From: Asanoa ferruginea
GTDB lineage: Bacteria; Actinomycetota; Actinomycetes; Mycobacteriales; Micromonosporaceae
NCBI RefSeq assembly: GCF_003387075.1
Contig: NZ_QUMQ01000001.1
Coordinates: forward strand, 1,302,001 to 1,366,000
Direction of reading: 5' to 3'
Length of the DNA stretch: 64,000 bases
Both the position numbers and the translations under genes were made by a program. Shown one piece after another: positions 16,919-24,943 of this stretch (the first letter of the stretch is position 1; each line of letters starts with the position of its first letter). Under the pieces are notes generated by a model. It was not told the DNA's origin and ran no database searches. It worked only from the letters and a program-made list of their open reading frames with translations.

Positions 16919-18000
16919 GGCGGGGTCAACCAGTGGTTGCAACACCGAGTAGTTGGGCCATCTTCTCACTCGGCTTGGCCCACCCCAGGGTCATCCGGGG
17001 TCGGTCGTTGAGCTCGTCAGCGACAGCGTCCAGACCGGCCTGGTCGATGGTGGTGAAGTCGAAGATCCCTTTCGGGAAGTACTGCCGCAGCAGACCATTG
17101 GTGTTCTCGTTGCTACCGCGCTGCCAGGGGCTGTGCGGGTCGCAGAAGTAGACCGGGCAACCCGTCGCGACGCTGAACCGGGCGTGTAACGCCATTTCGC
17201 TGCCCTGGTCCCAGGTCAACGAGGCCCGGAGCCGTTCCGGGAGCCAGCCCATCGCCGCGGTCAGCCGGGCCACGACATGCTCGGAGACCTTCCCATCCGG
17301 CAGGCCGACCAGGATCACAAACCGGGTATGCCGCTCCACCAACGTCGCGATCGCCGACCCACCCGACCCGCGCCGGCGGGTCCCCTCAAGCAGGTCACCC
17401 TCCCAATGGCCGGGCACCGCCCGGTCCGCAACCTCCGCCGGACGGGCGGAGATGTTCAACCCCAGCCACGCCCGGTTCGACCGCACCGCCCCACCCGCAA
17501 CCGGACGCGGCCGACGAGCCGCCCGACCCGACCGCAACGCCATCTGCCGGGTCAGCTCCGCCCGCAGGTTCCCGCGGGCCTGCAGATAGATCGCCTGATA
17601 GATCGTCTCGTGAGACACCCACATCTCCGACCGGTTCGGATAGTCGACCCACAGCCGGGCCGCCAACTGCCGCGGCGAGTACCGCCGCCGCAACCCTGCG
17701 AGCACCGCGGCCCGCAGCTCGGTGTTGACGACCAGCTTCGCAGGCCGCTTCGGCCGCCGATGCCGCAACCACGCCGCATAATCGGCCACCGACGGCAGAT
17801 ACCGCTGCCCATACCGCTCGAACCGGCCCGCCTCCCGCAAGACCGTCGACGGCGCCCGACCCAACCGACGAGCGATCGAGCGAATCGACTCACGCCCGAC
17901 CCAACCCGATCTGCTCCCGCTCCGCCATAGACAACCGCGATGCCATACCCACCTCCACCAACACAACGAGGTGGTGTTGCAACCAGCAGTTGACTACGCC
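16919..18000 (-). mobile_element. IS30-family insertion sequence
   Basis: Terminal inverted repeats of 28 nt lie at 16919-16946 and 17973-18000, matching at 23 of 28 positions. The shared inner part GGTTGCAACACC is perfect. They enclose one DDE transposase. As in other IS30 elements the transposase 3' end lies inside the left repeat. An additional inverted TCTAGGTAA at 16895-16903 and 18015-18023 may mark longer ends, so the outer boundary is uncertain. No clear short target duplication was identified. Confidence 0.85.
16926..17946 (-). pseudogene. IS30-family transposase, frameshifted near the N-terminus
   Basis: DDE transposase. The main frame from about 17891 to 16926 has SIRSIARRLGRAPSTV (HTH), GHWEGDLLEG (first Asp), LTWDQGSEM (second Asp) and QRGSNENTNGLLRQYFPKG with the Glu; 33 residues separate the second Asp and the Glu, the IS30 hallmark. 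The natural N-terminus MASRLSMAEREQIGLGR starts at ATG 17946 in another frame and meets TGA at 17892-17890. About 2 or 5 nt appear lost (or 1 gained) in the HTH. In the main frame, an open reading frame reaches TTG 17966 but encodes an unrelated Trp-rich leader. Probably inactive unless frameshifting occurs. Confidence 0.82.
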
Positions 18001-18128
18001 ATAACGACAACCGATTACCTAGATTCACTGGTGGGGACGCGAGTGCACGTCGTGTCGCGCGACGCCTGCGGCGTGTCACGGCGCAGGCGCGACGGAGCGC
18101 GGCGGTGCTGACCGCGGGCCGTCAAAGC

Positions 18129-18178
18129 GACCCCTGCGAAGCGCAGGATGTGGCAGTCCGCAGGGCTGCCACAAGGTC
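18129..18178 (+). repeat. Compact three-way-junction inverted-repeat element
   Basis: GACC (18129-18132) pairs with GGTC (18175-18178) around two perfect hairpins: CCTGCG-aag-CGCAGG (18133-18147) and TGTGGCAG-N9-CTGCCACA (18149-18173). It sits just right of the IS30 element and 2 bp before the 33-nt repeat copy. No gene overlaps it. It may be a REP-like element or a structured RNA end. Confidence 0.6.
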
Positions 18179-18180
18179 CT

Positions 18181-18213
18181 TCCCGCCAGCGGCCGCTTCG
18201 CTGCCAGGTCCGC
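18181..18213 (+). repeat. 33-nt repeat, right copy flanking the IS30 element
   Basis: Partner of 16797-16829, with three substitutions in 33 nt. It directly follows the three-way-junction element and precedes the tandem array by about 27 bp. Confidence 0.8.
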
Positions 18214-18240
18214 CGTGGCCGGGCCCAAAGACCGCCGACT

Positions 18241-18786
18241 CAGGCGGTCGCGGCGACCACTCAGAACACGAAGGCCAGGCCGCTGCGGCGACGGCTCAGC
18301 CGCGAGCGCCAGGCCCGTCGCGGCAACCGCTCAACCCTCAGCGCCAGGCCATCGCGGCGACACCTCAGCCCCAAAGGCCAGGCATCGCGGCAACACCCCA
18401 GCCCCAAAGGCCAGGCATCGCGGCAACACCTCAGCCTCGAAGGCCAGGCCACCGCGACGGCCACTCAGAGCACCCGGGCCAGGCCGCTGCGGCGACACCT
18501 CAGCCCTAAGGCCAGGCAGTCCCGGCAACCGCCCAACCCCGAAAACCAAGACGTCCCGGCAACCGCCCAACCCCGACAGCCAGGCCGTCCCGGCAACCGC
18601 TCAACCCCGAAGCCAGGCCGTCCCGGGAACCGCCCAACCCCGAAAACCAAGCCGTCCCGGCGACCACTCAACCCCGAAAAGGCCAGGCGGTCGCGGCAAC
18701 CGCCCAACCCCGAGAAGGCCAGGCCGTCCCGGCAACCGCTCAACCCCGAAGAGGCCAGGCCGGCGCGGCAACCGCGCCGAGATGGA
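18241..18786. repeat. Tandem array of 16 units of 33-36 nt, noncoding
   Basis: Units begin with CAGG or CAAG at 18241, 18276, 18310, 18345, 18379, 18412, 18445, 18480, 18513, 18547, 18581, 18614, 18648, 18684, 18720 and 18756. A typical unit contains CCAGGCCGTCCCGGCAACCG followed by CTCAACCCCGAA. Spacing varies (33-36), so no reading frame is preserved, and there are no unique spacers, which excludes CRISPR. The array fills the gap downstream of the methyltransferase stop at 18789. It accounts for most of the long gene-free stretch from 18001 to 18788. Confidence 0.85.
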
Positions 18787-18788
18787 CG

Positions 18789-19526
18789 TCAGGCCGGGCG
18801 TTGCGCGACGGCGACCAGGCCTGGGCCCTTACCAGTGCGCATGCGCTGGAGGCCGATGAAGGGTGACACAGCGAGCTTGATCGCGGCGCCAGCCGCGGCG
18901 CCGCTCGGCTGGAGGATGCGGCCCGAGCCCGAGGTGCGCTCCTCGGCCGTGTCGCCCTCGGCGGTCTTGCCGCCGGCCAGCCGGTCGCGGACCGAGTCGA
19001 GCAGATAGCCCAGCGGCCAGCCGTAGTGGATCATCTTGATGTCGACCGCGCCGGCTTCGGTCAAGCGGGCGGTCAGCCCGGCAGCGTCGTAGCGGCGGTA
19101 GTGGCCGACCAGCTCGTCCCACGGGCCGAAGCGGTGCGGCTCCGACGGGACCGACAGCACCAGGTGCCCGCCGGGCTTGACCAGCGGCAGCCAGCCGGCC
19201 AGCGCGGCCGCGTCGTCGGCGATGTGCTCGAGGACCTCGAAGGCGCACACCACGTCGTACGTCGAGCCCTCGGGGATCTTGTTGTGGTCGCCGTGGATGA
19301 CCGTGCCGCCCAGCGGCGTGATCCGGGCCTGCGCGGTCTCGAAGCTCTTGTCGTCGGGCTCCGCCGCCAGGTAGGTGCCCATCCGCGCCAGCCGGGTGCC
19401 CATCGCGCCCTGCCCGCAGCCGAGCTCGAGGATGGTCGTCGGGCGCAGGCCGGAAACTACCCGGCTCACGACGTTCCAGCGCAGCGCGGCCCGGGGGGCG
19501 AGGGGCGGGGTCTGCGGCGTTGTCAT
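18789..19526 (-). CDS. Class I SAM-dependent methyltransferase
   Basis: Rossmann methyltransferase of 245 residues. Motif I is ILELGCGQGAMGTRLA at about residues 32-47. AAEPDDKSFE is the acidic motif II, YDVVCAFEVLEHIAD is motif IV/post I, and LPLVKPGGHLVLSVPSEP is motif V. The ATG overlaps the upstream glycosyltransferase stop by 4 nt (ATGA), so it belongs to that operon and may methylate a glycan or lipid. The acceptor is not readable. The tandem repeat array begins immediately past the stop. Confidence 0.9.
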   Translation of the reverse strand: MTTPQTPPLAPRAALRWNVVSRVVSGLRPTTILELGCGQGAMGTRLARMGTYLAAEPDDKSFETAQARITPLGGTVIHGDHNKIPEGSTYDVVCAFEVLEHIADDAAALAGWLPLVKPGGHLVLSVPSEPHRFGPWDELVGHYRRYDAAGLTARLTEAGAVDIKMIHYGWPLGYLLDSVRDRLAGGKTAEGDTAEERTSGSGRILQPSGAAAGAAIKLAVSPFIGLQRMRTGKGPGLVAVAQRPA

Positions 19527-20665
19527 CGGGTCTCCTGCATAGCGGGGGGTATGGGGGACGTGCGGGCGACTTTCGCGCGGATCGGCTCGACAACCGTGGC
19601 GGCGGCGAACTCCGCGGCCGCGCGCGCCGCGGCTTTACGCTGGTAGGCCGCGAGCAGCGCCGGGTCGTCGGCGAGCGCACGCAGCGTCGCGGTCAGGGCA
19701 GGAGCATCACCCGGGGGTACGAACAGCGCGTCGTCGCCGAGGGTGCGGCGCTGCGGCGCGGTGTCGGAGGTGACGATCGCGCACGCGGCCGCGGCGCCCT
19801 GGAAGACCTTGGTCGGCACCACGTTCTGGGCCTTCTCGGTGGTGCCGAAGATGCCGAGCGAGACGTCGTGCGCGGCGACCAGCGCGGGCAATTCGGCGGC
19901 GGTGACCCAGTCGACCCAGGTGACCCGGGGGTTTGCGGCGGCGGCCGCGCGGCAGGCGTCGTAGTCCTGGCCCTTGCCGACCATCGTCACTTCGATGCGG
20001 TCGTCGGCGGCCAGGTCGGCCAGCGCGGCGCCGAGATATTCGGTGCCGTGCAGCGGCGTGAACAGCCCGACGAAGACCACCTTGAGCGGGCCGTCGGGCC
20101 GGGTGGCGGGCCGCGCGGCGCCGGCCGCGAACCACTGCTGGCCCGCGCCGACCAGGGCGACCACCCCGCGCGGCGCGGCGTCGGCGGGCAGCGCCGCCAG
20201 GTGCTCGTCGGTGTCGACCACGACCACATCGGCGGAGCGCAGCGCGCCCCGGTCGATCCAGCGCATCAGCTTCGACTTGAGCCCGCCGCCGCCCGCGGTC
20301 AGGCTGCGGTCGCGAGCGGTGCCGGCCGCGGAGACCAGGTGGTCGAGCACGATCGGCGTGCGGCTGCGGAACAGCCGGCGGGCCAGGCGCACGTCGAAAT
20401 GCCCGAGATAGCCGACCAGGACCGCGTCCGCGGCGCCGGCCCGGCGGGACCGCACCGCGAGCAGGGTCCAGCAGCGCGCCAGCAGCCAGGCCAGCTTGGG
20501 CAGCCGCCAGGGTTGGCGCAGCATGGCGACGCGTCCCGCCGTGTCGAGCTCGAGCGGGACGTTAACCTCGACCACTTCGTCACCGGCGGCCCGGAGGCCC
20601 TCGATCAGGACGCCCACCCGGGGGTGTCGGTGCACGTCGTAGGTTCCGAAAGCGAGCCAACGCAC
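19523..20665 (-). CDS. Glycosyltransferase, GT4-like
   Basis: GT-B-fold glycosyltransferase of 380 residues, GTG start. The N-terminal half (VDTDEHLAALPADA) is followed by the C-terminal Rossmann domain: LKVVFVGLFTPLHGTEYL, RIEVTMVGKGQDYDACR, VTWVDWVTAAELPALVAAHDVSLGIFG and VVPTKVFQGAAAACAIVTSD. The last segment is the donor-binding region where GT4 enzymes carry E-x7-E; here it is degenerate. It lies between the flippase-like and methyltransferase genes, so a role in surface glycan assembly is likely. Confidence 0.87.
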   Translation of the reverse strand: MRWLAFGTYDVHRHPRVGVLIEGLRAAGDEVVEVNVPLELDTAGRVAMLRQPWRLPKLAWLLARCWTLLAVRSRRAGAADAVLVGYLGHFDVRLARRLFRSRTPIVLDHLVSAAGTARDRSLTAGGGGLKSKLMRWIDRGALRSADVVVVDTDEHLAALPADAAPRGVVALVGAGQQWFAAGAARPATRPDGPLKVVFVGLFTPLHGTEYLGAALADLAADDRIEVTMVGKGQDYDACRAAAAANPRVTWVDWVTAAELPALVAAHDVSLGIFGTTEKAQNVVPTKVFQGAAAACAIVTSDTAPQRRTLGDDALFVPPGDAPALTATLRALADDPALLAAYQRKAAARAAAEFAAATVVEPIRAKVARTSPIPPAMQETR

Positions 20666-20721
20666 CGCGGTAGCGTAACGGACCCGCGCCGAACCGGACG
20701 ATCAGGGCAGCGGCGGTGGTG

Positions 20722-21786
20722 CTATTCGCTCGCGACCGCGGTCGATGCCGCCGGCGTGGGGTCGGGCACCGTGTCGATGTCGGGCGCGTTGACGATCGGC
20801 CGCTTACGCTTGCGGTCGGTGAGCAGTGCGATCGCCGGCCAGGCGAGGTCGGCGACGGTCATCAGCAGCCGCGAGACGAGCGCGGCGACCAGCGCGACCG
20901 GCTCGCTCACCGAACCGGCCAGGAGCACTACCAGCGCGGTCTCGCGGGGGCCGAGGCCGGCCGGGGCGATCGCCAGCAGGAAGCCGATCGACCAGGCACC
21001 GGCGAACGCGGCCACCGAGCGGATGATCAGATCGGAGCCGCCGGCGCCGAAGTCGAGCAGCAGCGCCCACAGGTGTGCGCCGTAGCAGAGCCAGGTGGCG
21101 ATCGCCCAGAAGACCGCCAGGCCGATCCCCTTGGCCGACAGCGGCTTGGGCATCGCCTCCCGGCGGGCCAGCCGCATGGCCAGCGCCAGCAGCCGGTTGA
21201 GCACCGGTGGCAGCAGCACCACGAGGGCGATCGGCACGGTGAACAGCGTCCACCAGTATTTGTGCCAGGCCTCGCCGCCGAGCAGCGGCAGCACCACCGC
21301 GGTCAGCAGTAGGCCGGTGCCGAGCGTGATGAACATGGTGATCAGCACAGCGGCGGCCGACGACCGGCCGGGCACCTGGTAGGCCTTGCCGAGCCGCATC
21401 TGGGTCAGCACCGGCCAGACCTTGCCGGGCAGGTATTTGCCGAGCTGGCCGACGAAGAAGATCCGCATCGCGCCGGTGAGCGGCACGTGGCTGCCGAAGT
21501 CGGCGAGCAGCACCCGCCAGCCCAGGAACGAGCACCAGACCGCGGCCAGGGAGCCGACCAGGGAGAGCGCGATCGCCGATACAGACAGGTCGCCGATCAC
21601 GCCCTGCACCTCGGACCAGCGCTTGCTCACCGACCAGGCCACGTAGCCGACGAACGCCACCGTGATGACGATCTCGGCAACCCGGCGCAGCACCGACTTG
21701 CGCTTCTTCGCCCGGGGCGGCGCTAGGGGCGGCGCCGGGGGCGACGCGGGAGCTGACACACGAGCACGATACCCACTCTTACTCAT
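20722..21786 (-). CDS. Lysylphosphatidylglycerol synthase TM region/YbhN-like (UPF0104) membrane protein
   Basis: Integral membrane protein of 354 residues from ATG 21786, with an Ala/Pro-rich cytoplasmic N-terminus and about 8 helices. Family marks are the first helix (VLRRVAEIVITVAFVGYVAWS), the GQLGKYLPGKVWPVLTQM segment and the LAIAPAGLGPRETALVVLL segment, both typical of the LPG_synthase_TM family. Members lacking the synthase domain are linked to lipid or lipid-sugar translocation. The start overlaps the ABC-F stop by 8 nt. With the adjacent GT4 and methyltransferase it forms a plausible glycan operon. Confidence 0.87.
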   Translation of the reverse strand: MSKSGYRARVSAPASPPAPPLAPPRAKKRKSVLRRVAEIVITVAFVGYVAWSVSKRWSEVQGVIGDLSVSAIALSLVGSLAAVWCSFLGWRVLLADFGSHVPLTGAMRIFFVGQLGKYLPGKVWPVLTQMRLGKAYQVPGRSSAAAVLITMFITLGTGLLLTAVVLPLLGGEAWHKYWWTLFTVPIALVVLLPPVLNRLLALAMRLARREAMPKPLSAKGIGLAVFWAIATWLCYGAHLWALLLDFGAGGSDLIIRSVAAFAGAWSIGFLLAIAPAGLGPRETALVVLLAGSVSEPVALVAALVSRLLMTVADLAWPAIALLTDRKRKRPIVNAPDIDTVPDPTPAASTAVASE

Positions 21787-23458
21787 CGCCCCAGACCGGC
21801 TCCGGGGTCTCGGTGACCTCGCCATCGCCGGCGAACCGGATGAACCGGTCGAACGACCTGGTGAACCAGCGGTCGTGGGTGACCGCGATGACGGTGCCCT
21901 CGAAGGCCGCCAGGCCCTGCTCCAGCGCCTCGGCCGAGGCCAGGTCGAGGTTGTCGGTCGGCTCGTCGAGCAGCAGCAGCGTGCAGCCGGACAGCTCCAG
22001 CAGCACCACCAGGAAGCGGGCCTGCTGGCCGCCGGAGAGGGTGCCGAACTTCTGGTCGCCCTGGCCGGCCAGCTCGTAGCGGCCCAGCACCTTCATCGCC
22101 TGGTGCCGGTCCATCCCGGTGCGGTGCTCGTCGCCGCGCCAGAGGATCTCGACCAGAGTGCGCCCCATCAGCTCGGGCCGGTCGTGAGTCTGTGAGAAGT
22201 GCCCGGGCCGGACCCGGGCGCCGAGCCGGGCGACGCCGCTGTGCGCGACCGCCGCCAGCTTCTCGCCGCCGTCGACCGGCAGATTGGCCGGGTCGGGGTC
22301 GGTGCCGCCGCGGGCCAGCAGCCGCAGGAAGTGTGACTTGCCGGTGCCGTTGGCGCCGAGCACGGCGAGCCGGTCGCCATACCAGAGCTCCAGGTCGAAC
22401 GGGAAGGTCAGCCCGTCCATCTCCAGCGCCTCGCAGATCACCGCCCGCTTGCCGGTGCGCCCGCCGGCCAGCCGCATCCGGATGTCCTGGTCGCGCGGCG
22501 GGGTCGGCGGCGGGCCGGCCTCTTCGAACTTGCGCAGCCGGGTCTGCGCCGCCCGGTAGCGCGATGCCATGTCGGAGTTGTAAGCGGCCTTCTGCTTATA
22601 CATCAGCATCTGCTCGCGCAGCTTCTGATGTTCTTCCTCCCAGCGCCGGCCGTCTTCCTCGAGCTTCTCGTGCCGGGTCACCCGGGCCTCGTGCCACGAC
22701 GCGAAGCCGCCCGGATGGATCCAGGCACTGCCGCCCTCGACCGCGACCACCCGGCCGGCGGTCTGTGCGAGCAGCTCGCGGTCGTGGGAGACGTAGAGCA
22801 CCGACTTGTCGGACTCGCGCAGCCGCGACTCCAGCCAGCGCTTGCCGGGCACGTCGAGGAAGTTGTCGGGCTCGTCGAGCAGCAGCACCTCGTCGGCGCC
22901 GCGGAGCAGCAGCTCCAGCGCGACCCGTTTCTGCTGGCCGCCGGAGAGCGTGCGCACCGGCCGGTGCTTGCTCGCTTCCCACGTCTTGCCCAGCACGATC
23001 GTCGTGACGGTGTCGAACAGCACCTCTGCGTCATAGCCGCCGGCCTCGCCCCAGGCGGCGAGCGCGTCGGCGTAGGCCACCTGAGCCTTGCCGGCCGCGG
23101 TGCTGTATTTGCCGCGTATCTCCGCGGTGTGCATGGCCGCCTCGGCGGTGGTCAGCCGCTCACCCGCGGCCCGCAGCGGCGGCGCGGCGAGCGAGAGCAC
23201 CAGCTCCTGGAGCGTGGTCTCGTCACCGACCATGCCGATGAACTGGCGCATGACGCCGAGCCCACCGGACCGGGCGACCACCCCGGTGCGCACCGGCAGG
23301 TCGCCGGCGATCATCCGCAGCAGAGTGGTCTTGCCGGCGCCGTTGGGCCCGACGAGCGCCACCTTGGCGCCCTCGCCGACCCGGAACGAGACGTCGGCGA
23401 ACAGCTCACGGCCGTCCGGCAGGACATGCGCCACGCCCGCCACATCGATGTAACCCAC
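21779..23458 (-). CDS. ABC-F family ATP-binding protein
   Basis: Cytoplasmic protein of 559 residues with two nucleotide-binding domains and no membrane segment, GTG start. NBD1: Walker A GPNGAGKTT, signature LSGGQQKRVALE, Walker B VLLLDEPDNFLDV. NBD2: GANGTGKSH, LSGGQQARFLVVLLE, LLLLDEPTDNLDLASAEA. A charged, helical interdomain linker (about residues 245-310) is the ABC-F hallmark. Members act on ribosomes as translation factors or antibiotic protectors. Linker length alone does not decide which. The DEPDNFLD motif replaces the commoner DEPTNHLD. Confidence 0.93.
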   Translation of the reverse strand: MGYIDVAGVAHVLPDGRELFADVSFRVGEGAKVALVGPNGAGKTTLLRMIAGDLPVRTGVVARSGGLGVMRQFIGMVGDETTLQELVLSLAAPPLRAAGERLTTAEAAMHTAEIRGKYSTAAGKAQVAYADALAAWGEAGGYDAEVLFDTVTTIVLGKTWEASKHRPVRTLSGGQQKRVALELLLRGADEVLLLDEPDNFLDVPGKRWLESRLRESDKSVLYVSHDRELLAQTAGRVVAVEGGSAWIHPGGFASWHEARVTRHEKLEEDGRRWEEEHQKLREQMLMYKQKAAYNSDMASRYRAAQTRLRKFEEAGPPPTPPRDQDIRMRLAGGRTGKRAVICEALEMDGLTFPFDLELWYGDRLAVLGANGTGKSHFLRLLARGGTDPDPANLPVDGGEKLAAVAHSGVARLGARVRPGHFSQTHDRPELMGRTLVEILWRGDEHRTGMDRHQAMKVLGRYELAGQGDQKFGTLSGGQQARFLVVLLELSGCTLLLLDEPTDNLDLASAEALEQGLAAFEGTVIAVTHDRWFTRSFDRFIRFAGDGEVTETPEPVWGDE

Positions 23459-23495
23459 GCACGAATGGTGCCCGACGGATGCCGCCGCCGTCGCC

Positions 23496-24107
23496 TCAAT
23501 TCCGAGCGACCCGCAGCACCCGGAAGCCCTTCTGGCTGGCGCGCCGTTCGACCTGCCAACCCTCGTCGACCAACCAGCGGTGCAACGAGTCGCCGCCGAG
23601 GTGCTTGCCGGCGACCAGCCAGGCCACGCCGTCCGGCGCCAACCGGGGCAGCCAGAGCGCGAGCAGCGCGTGCAACTCGCTCTTGCCGATCCGGATCGGC
23701 GGGTTGGACCAGATCTCGTCGAACCGGACGGCCTGGTCGACCTCGTCGGGCGCGCTCACCCGGACGCCGAGCGCCGCGGTGTTGGCCGCCGTCAGCGCGC
23801 GGGCCCGGGCGTTCACGTCGACCGCGTACACCGTCGCCCGCGGCGCCACGGTGGCCAGCACGCTCGCGATCGGCCCGTAGCCGCAGCCGAGGTCGAGGAG
23901 GTTGCCCGCCGATGCCGGGCCGGGCAGGTCGGCCTTGCGCAGCAGCACGCCGGTGCCCGGGTCGAGCCGGTAGGCGGAGAACACCCCGCCCGTGACGCGA
24001 AGGCTGAACTCGTGTCCCCCGGCGGCGAACTCGACGATGCGCTCGGCGCCGGCGGTGGCCGCGTCGGGCTCGGCGGTGAAGTAATGGTCCCCGGTCACGC
24101 CCCGCAT
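23496..24107 (-). CDS. RsmC/RlmG-like class I methyltransferase
   Basis: Likely an rRNA guanine-N2 methyltransferase of the small (single-domain) type. It has 203 residues. GDHYFTAEPD at the start, FSAYRLDPGTGVLL before motif I NLLDLGCGYGPIASVLA, VYAVDVNARA (motif II) and the catalytic SNPPIRIGK (NPP[FYI] motif IV) are all present. QKGFRVLRVARN closes the domain, as in this family. The target base cannot be assigned. Start at ATG 24107; transcribed away from the hypothetical gene at 24203. Confidence 0.9.
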   Translation of the reverse strand: MRGVTGDHYFTAEPDAATAGAERIVEFAAGGHEFSLRVTGGVFSAYRLDPGTGVLLRKADLPGPASAGNLLDLGCGYGPIASVLATVAPRATVYAVDVNARARALTAANTAALGVRVSAPDEVDQAVRFDEIWSNPPIRIGKSELHALLALWLPRLAPDGVAWLVAGKHLGGDSLHRWLVDEGWQVERRASQKGFRVLRVARN

Positions 24108-24202
24108 TCTCGCCCACCGCCAGCGCGGTCACCCGAACGGGCGCCACCCTTTCGGCGGGCCGGCCACGAATCCGCGGTCTGTCGCCATCGCCAGGGCCTA
24201 GC

Positions 24203-24943
24203 GTGGCCGGCGTGCTACTGCGGCGGGTGCTCGCGACCTGGTGGTCACCGACCTGGCGACCGTCCCGGCGCTGGCGGCCGGCCTGGGCGCTGGCGGCGTT
24301 CGCGGTGCTCACGCTCGCCGGCTACGGCACCTACCTCGTGTCCGCCGGAGGCCAGCAAGGCGTCGCGGCGGCCGAACAACCCGCGGCCGCGATCGTGCTG
24401 CGCGAGCTGACCTCGCGGGCCGACGACCCGCGCCCGCTGACAGCGGCCGAGGTCTTCCCCGGACCGGTGGTGGTCGCCGGGCCGGAGGGCCACACCTACC
24501 GGGTGCTCCGGGTGCAGGCGCTGGACCGGTGCGCGGTGGCGGCCGACGGCGGCGTCGTGGTGCTGCTCGAGGCGGCCGGGTGCAGCCAGGTGGTGCGCGC
24601 GACGCTGCGCTCCCCCGACGGCTTCTACGTGGTCACCGCGGGTCTGCTCAACCTCGCCGACGCGGCCGGCGCCCAGGCGGTGCACGGCGGCATCAGGTCG
24701 GTGCTCGACGCGGGCAACGGTCGGCTGCGCGGCCTGCCCGCGGGCCCCGGCACCGGCGCGCTCGCCCGGGACAAGACGCAACTCGGCTGGCACGTCCGCG
24801 GCCATTTCCTGGCGTACGCGGTGATCGCCCGCAGCGACGGCGGCAAGATCTATCCGGAGGACCCGGACGCCCGCCAGATCCTCTCCGACCTGATCGAGCA
24901 GTATCTGCACACCCGCGTGCTGGACCGCCGCGCCGCTAGCTAG
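24203..24943 (+). CDS. Hypothetical membrane-anchored protein
   Basis: Protein of 246 residues that I do not recognise. A basic N-terminus is followed by one hydrophobic segment (about residues 28-46, WALAAFAVLTLAGYGTYLV), then an extracytoplasmic or cytoplasmic alpha/beta region with two cysteines (DRCAVAAD and EAAGCSQVV) that might pair. The C-terminal KIYPEDPDARQILSDLIEQYL is helical. GTG start at 24203; GTG at 24212 is possible. It overlaps the convergent truA end by 8 nt. Confidence 0.75.
   Translation: MAGVLLRRVLATWWSPTWRPSRRWRPAWALAAFAVLTLAGYGTYLVSAGGQQGVAAAEQPAAAIVLRELTSRADDPRPLTAAEVFPGPVVVAGPEGHTYRVLRVQALDRCAVAADGGVVVLLEAAGCSQVVRATLRSPDGFYVVTAGLLNLADAAGAQAVHGGIRSVLDAGNGRLRGLPAGPGTGALARDKTQLGWHVRGHFLAYAVIARSDGGKIYPEDPDARQILSDLIEQYLHTRVLDRRAAS

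Noticed and set aside
18241-18786. Possible CRISPR array
   Set aside because: Units are contiguous with no unique spacers, repeats vary throughout, and no cas gene is present.
18105-19008. Arg/Pro/Gln-rich plus-strand frames over the tandem array
   Set aside because: The repeat unit length varies between 33 and 36 nt, so all frames look alike and none is conserved. The 3' part overlaps the methyltransferase on the other strand.
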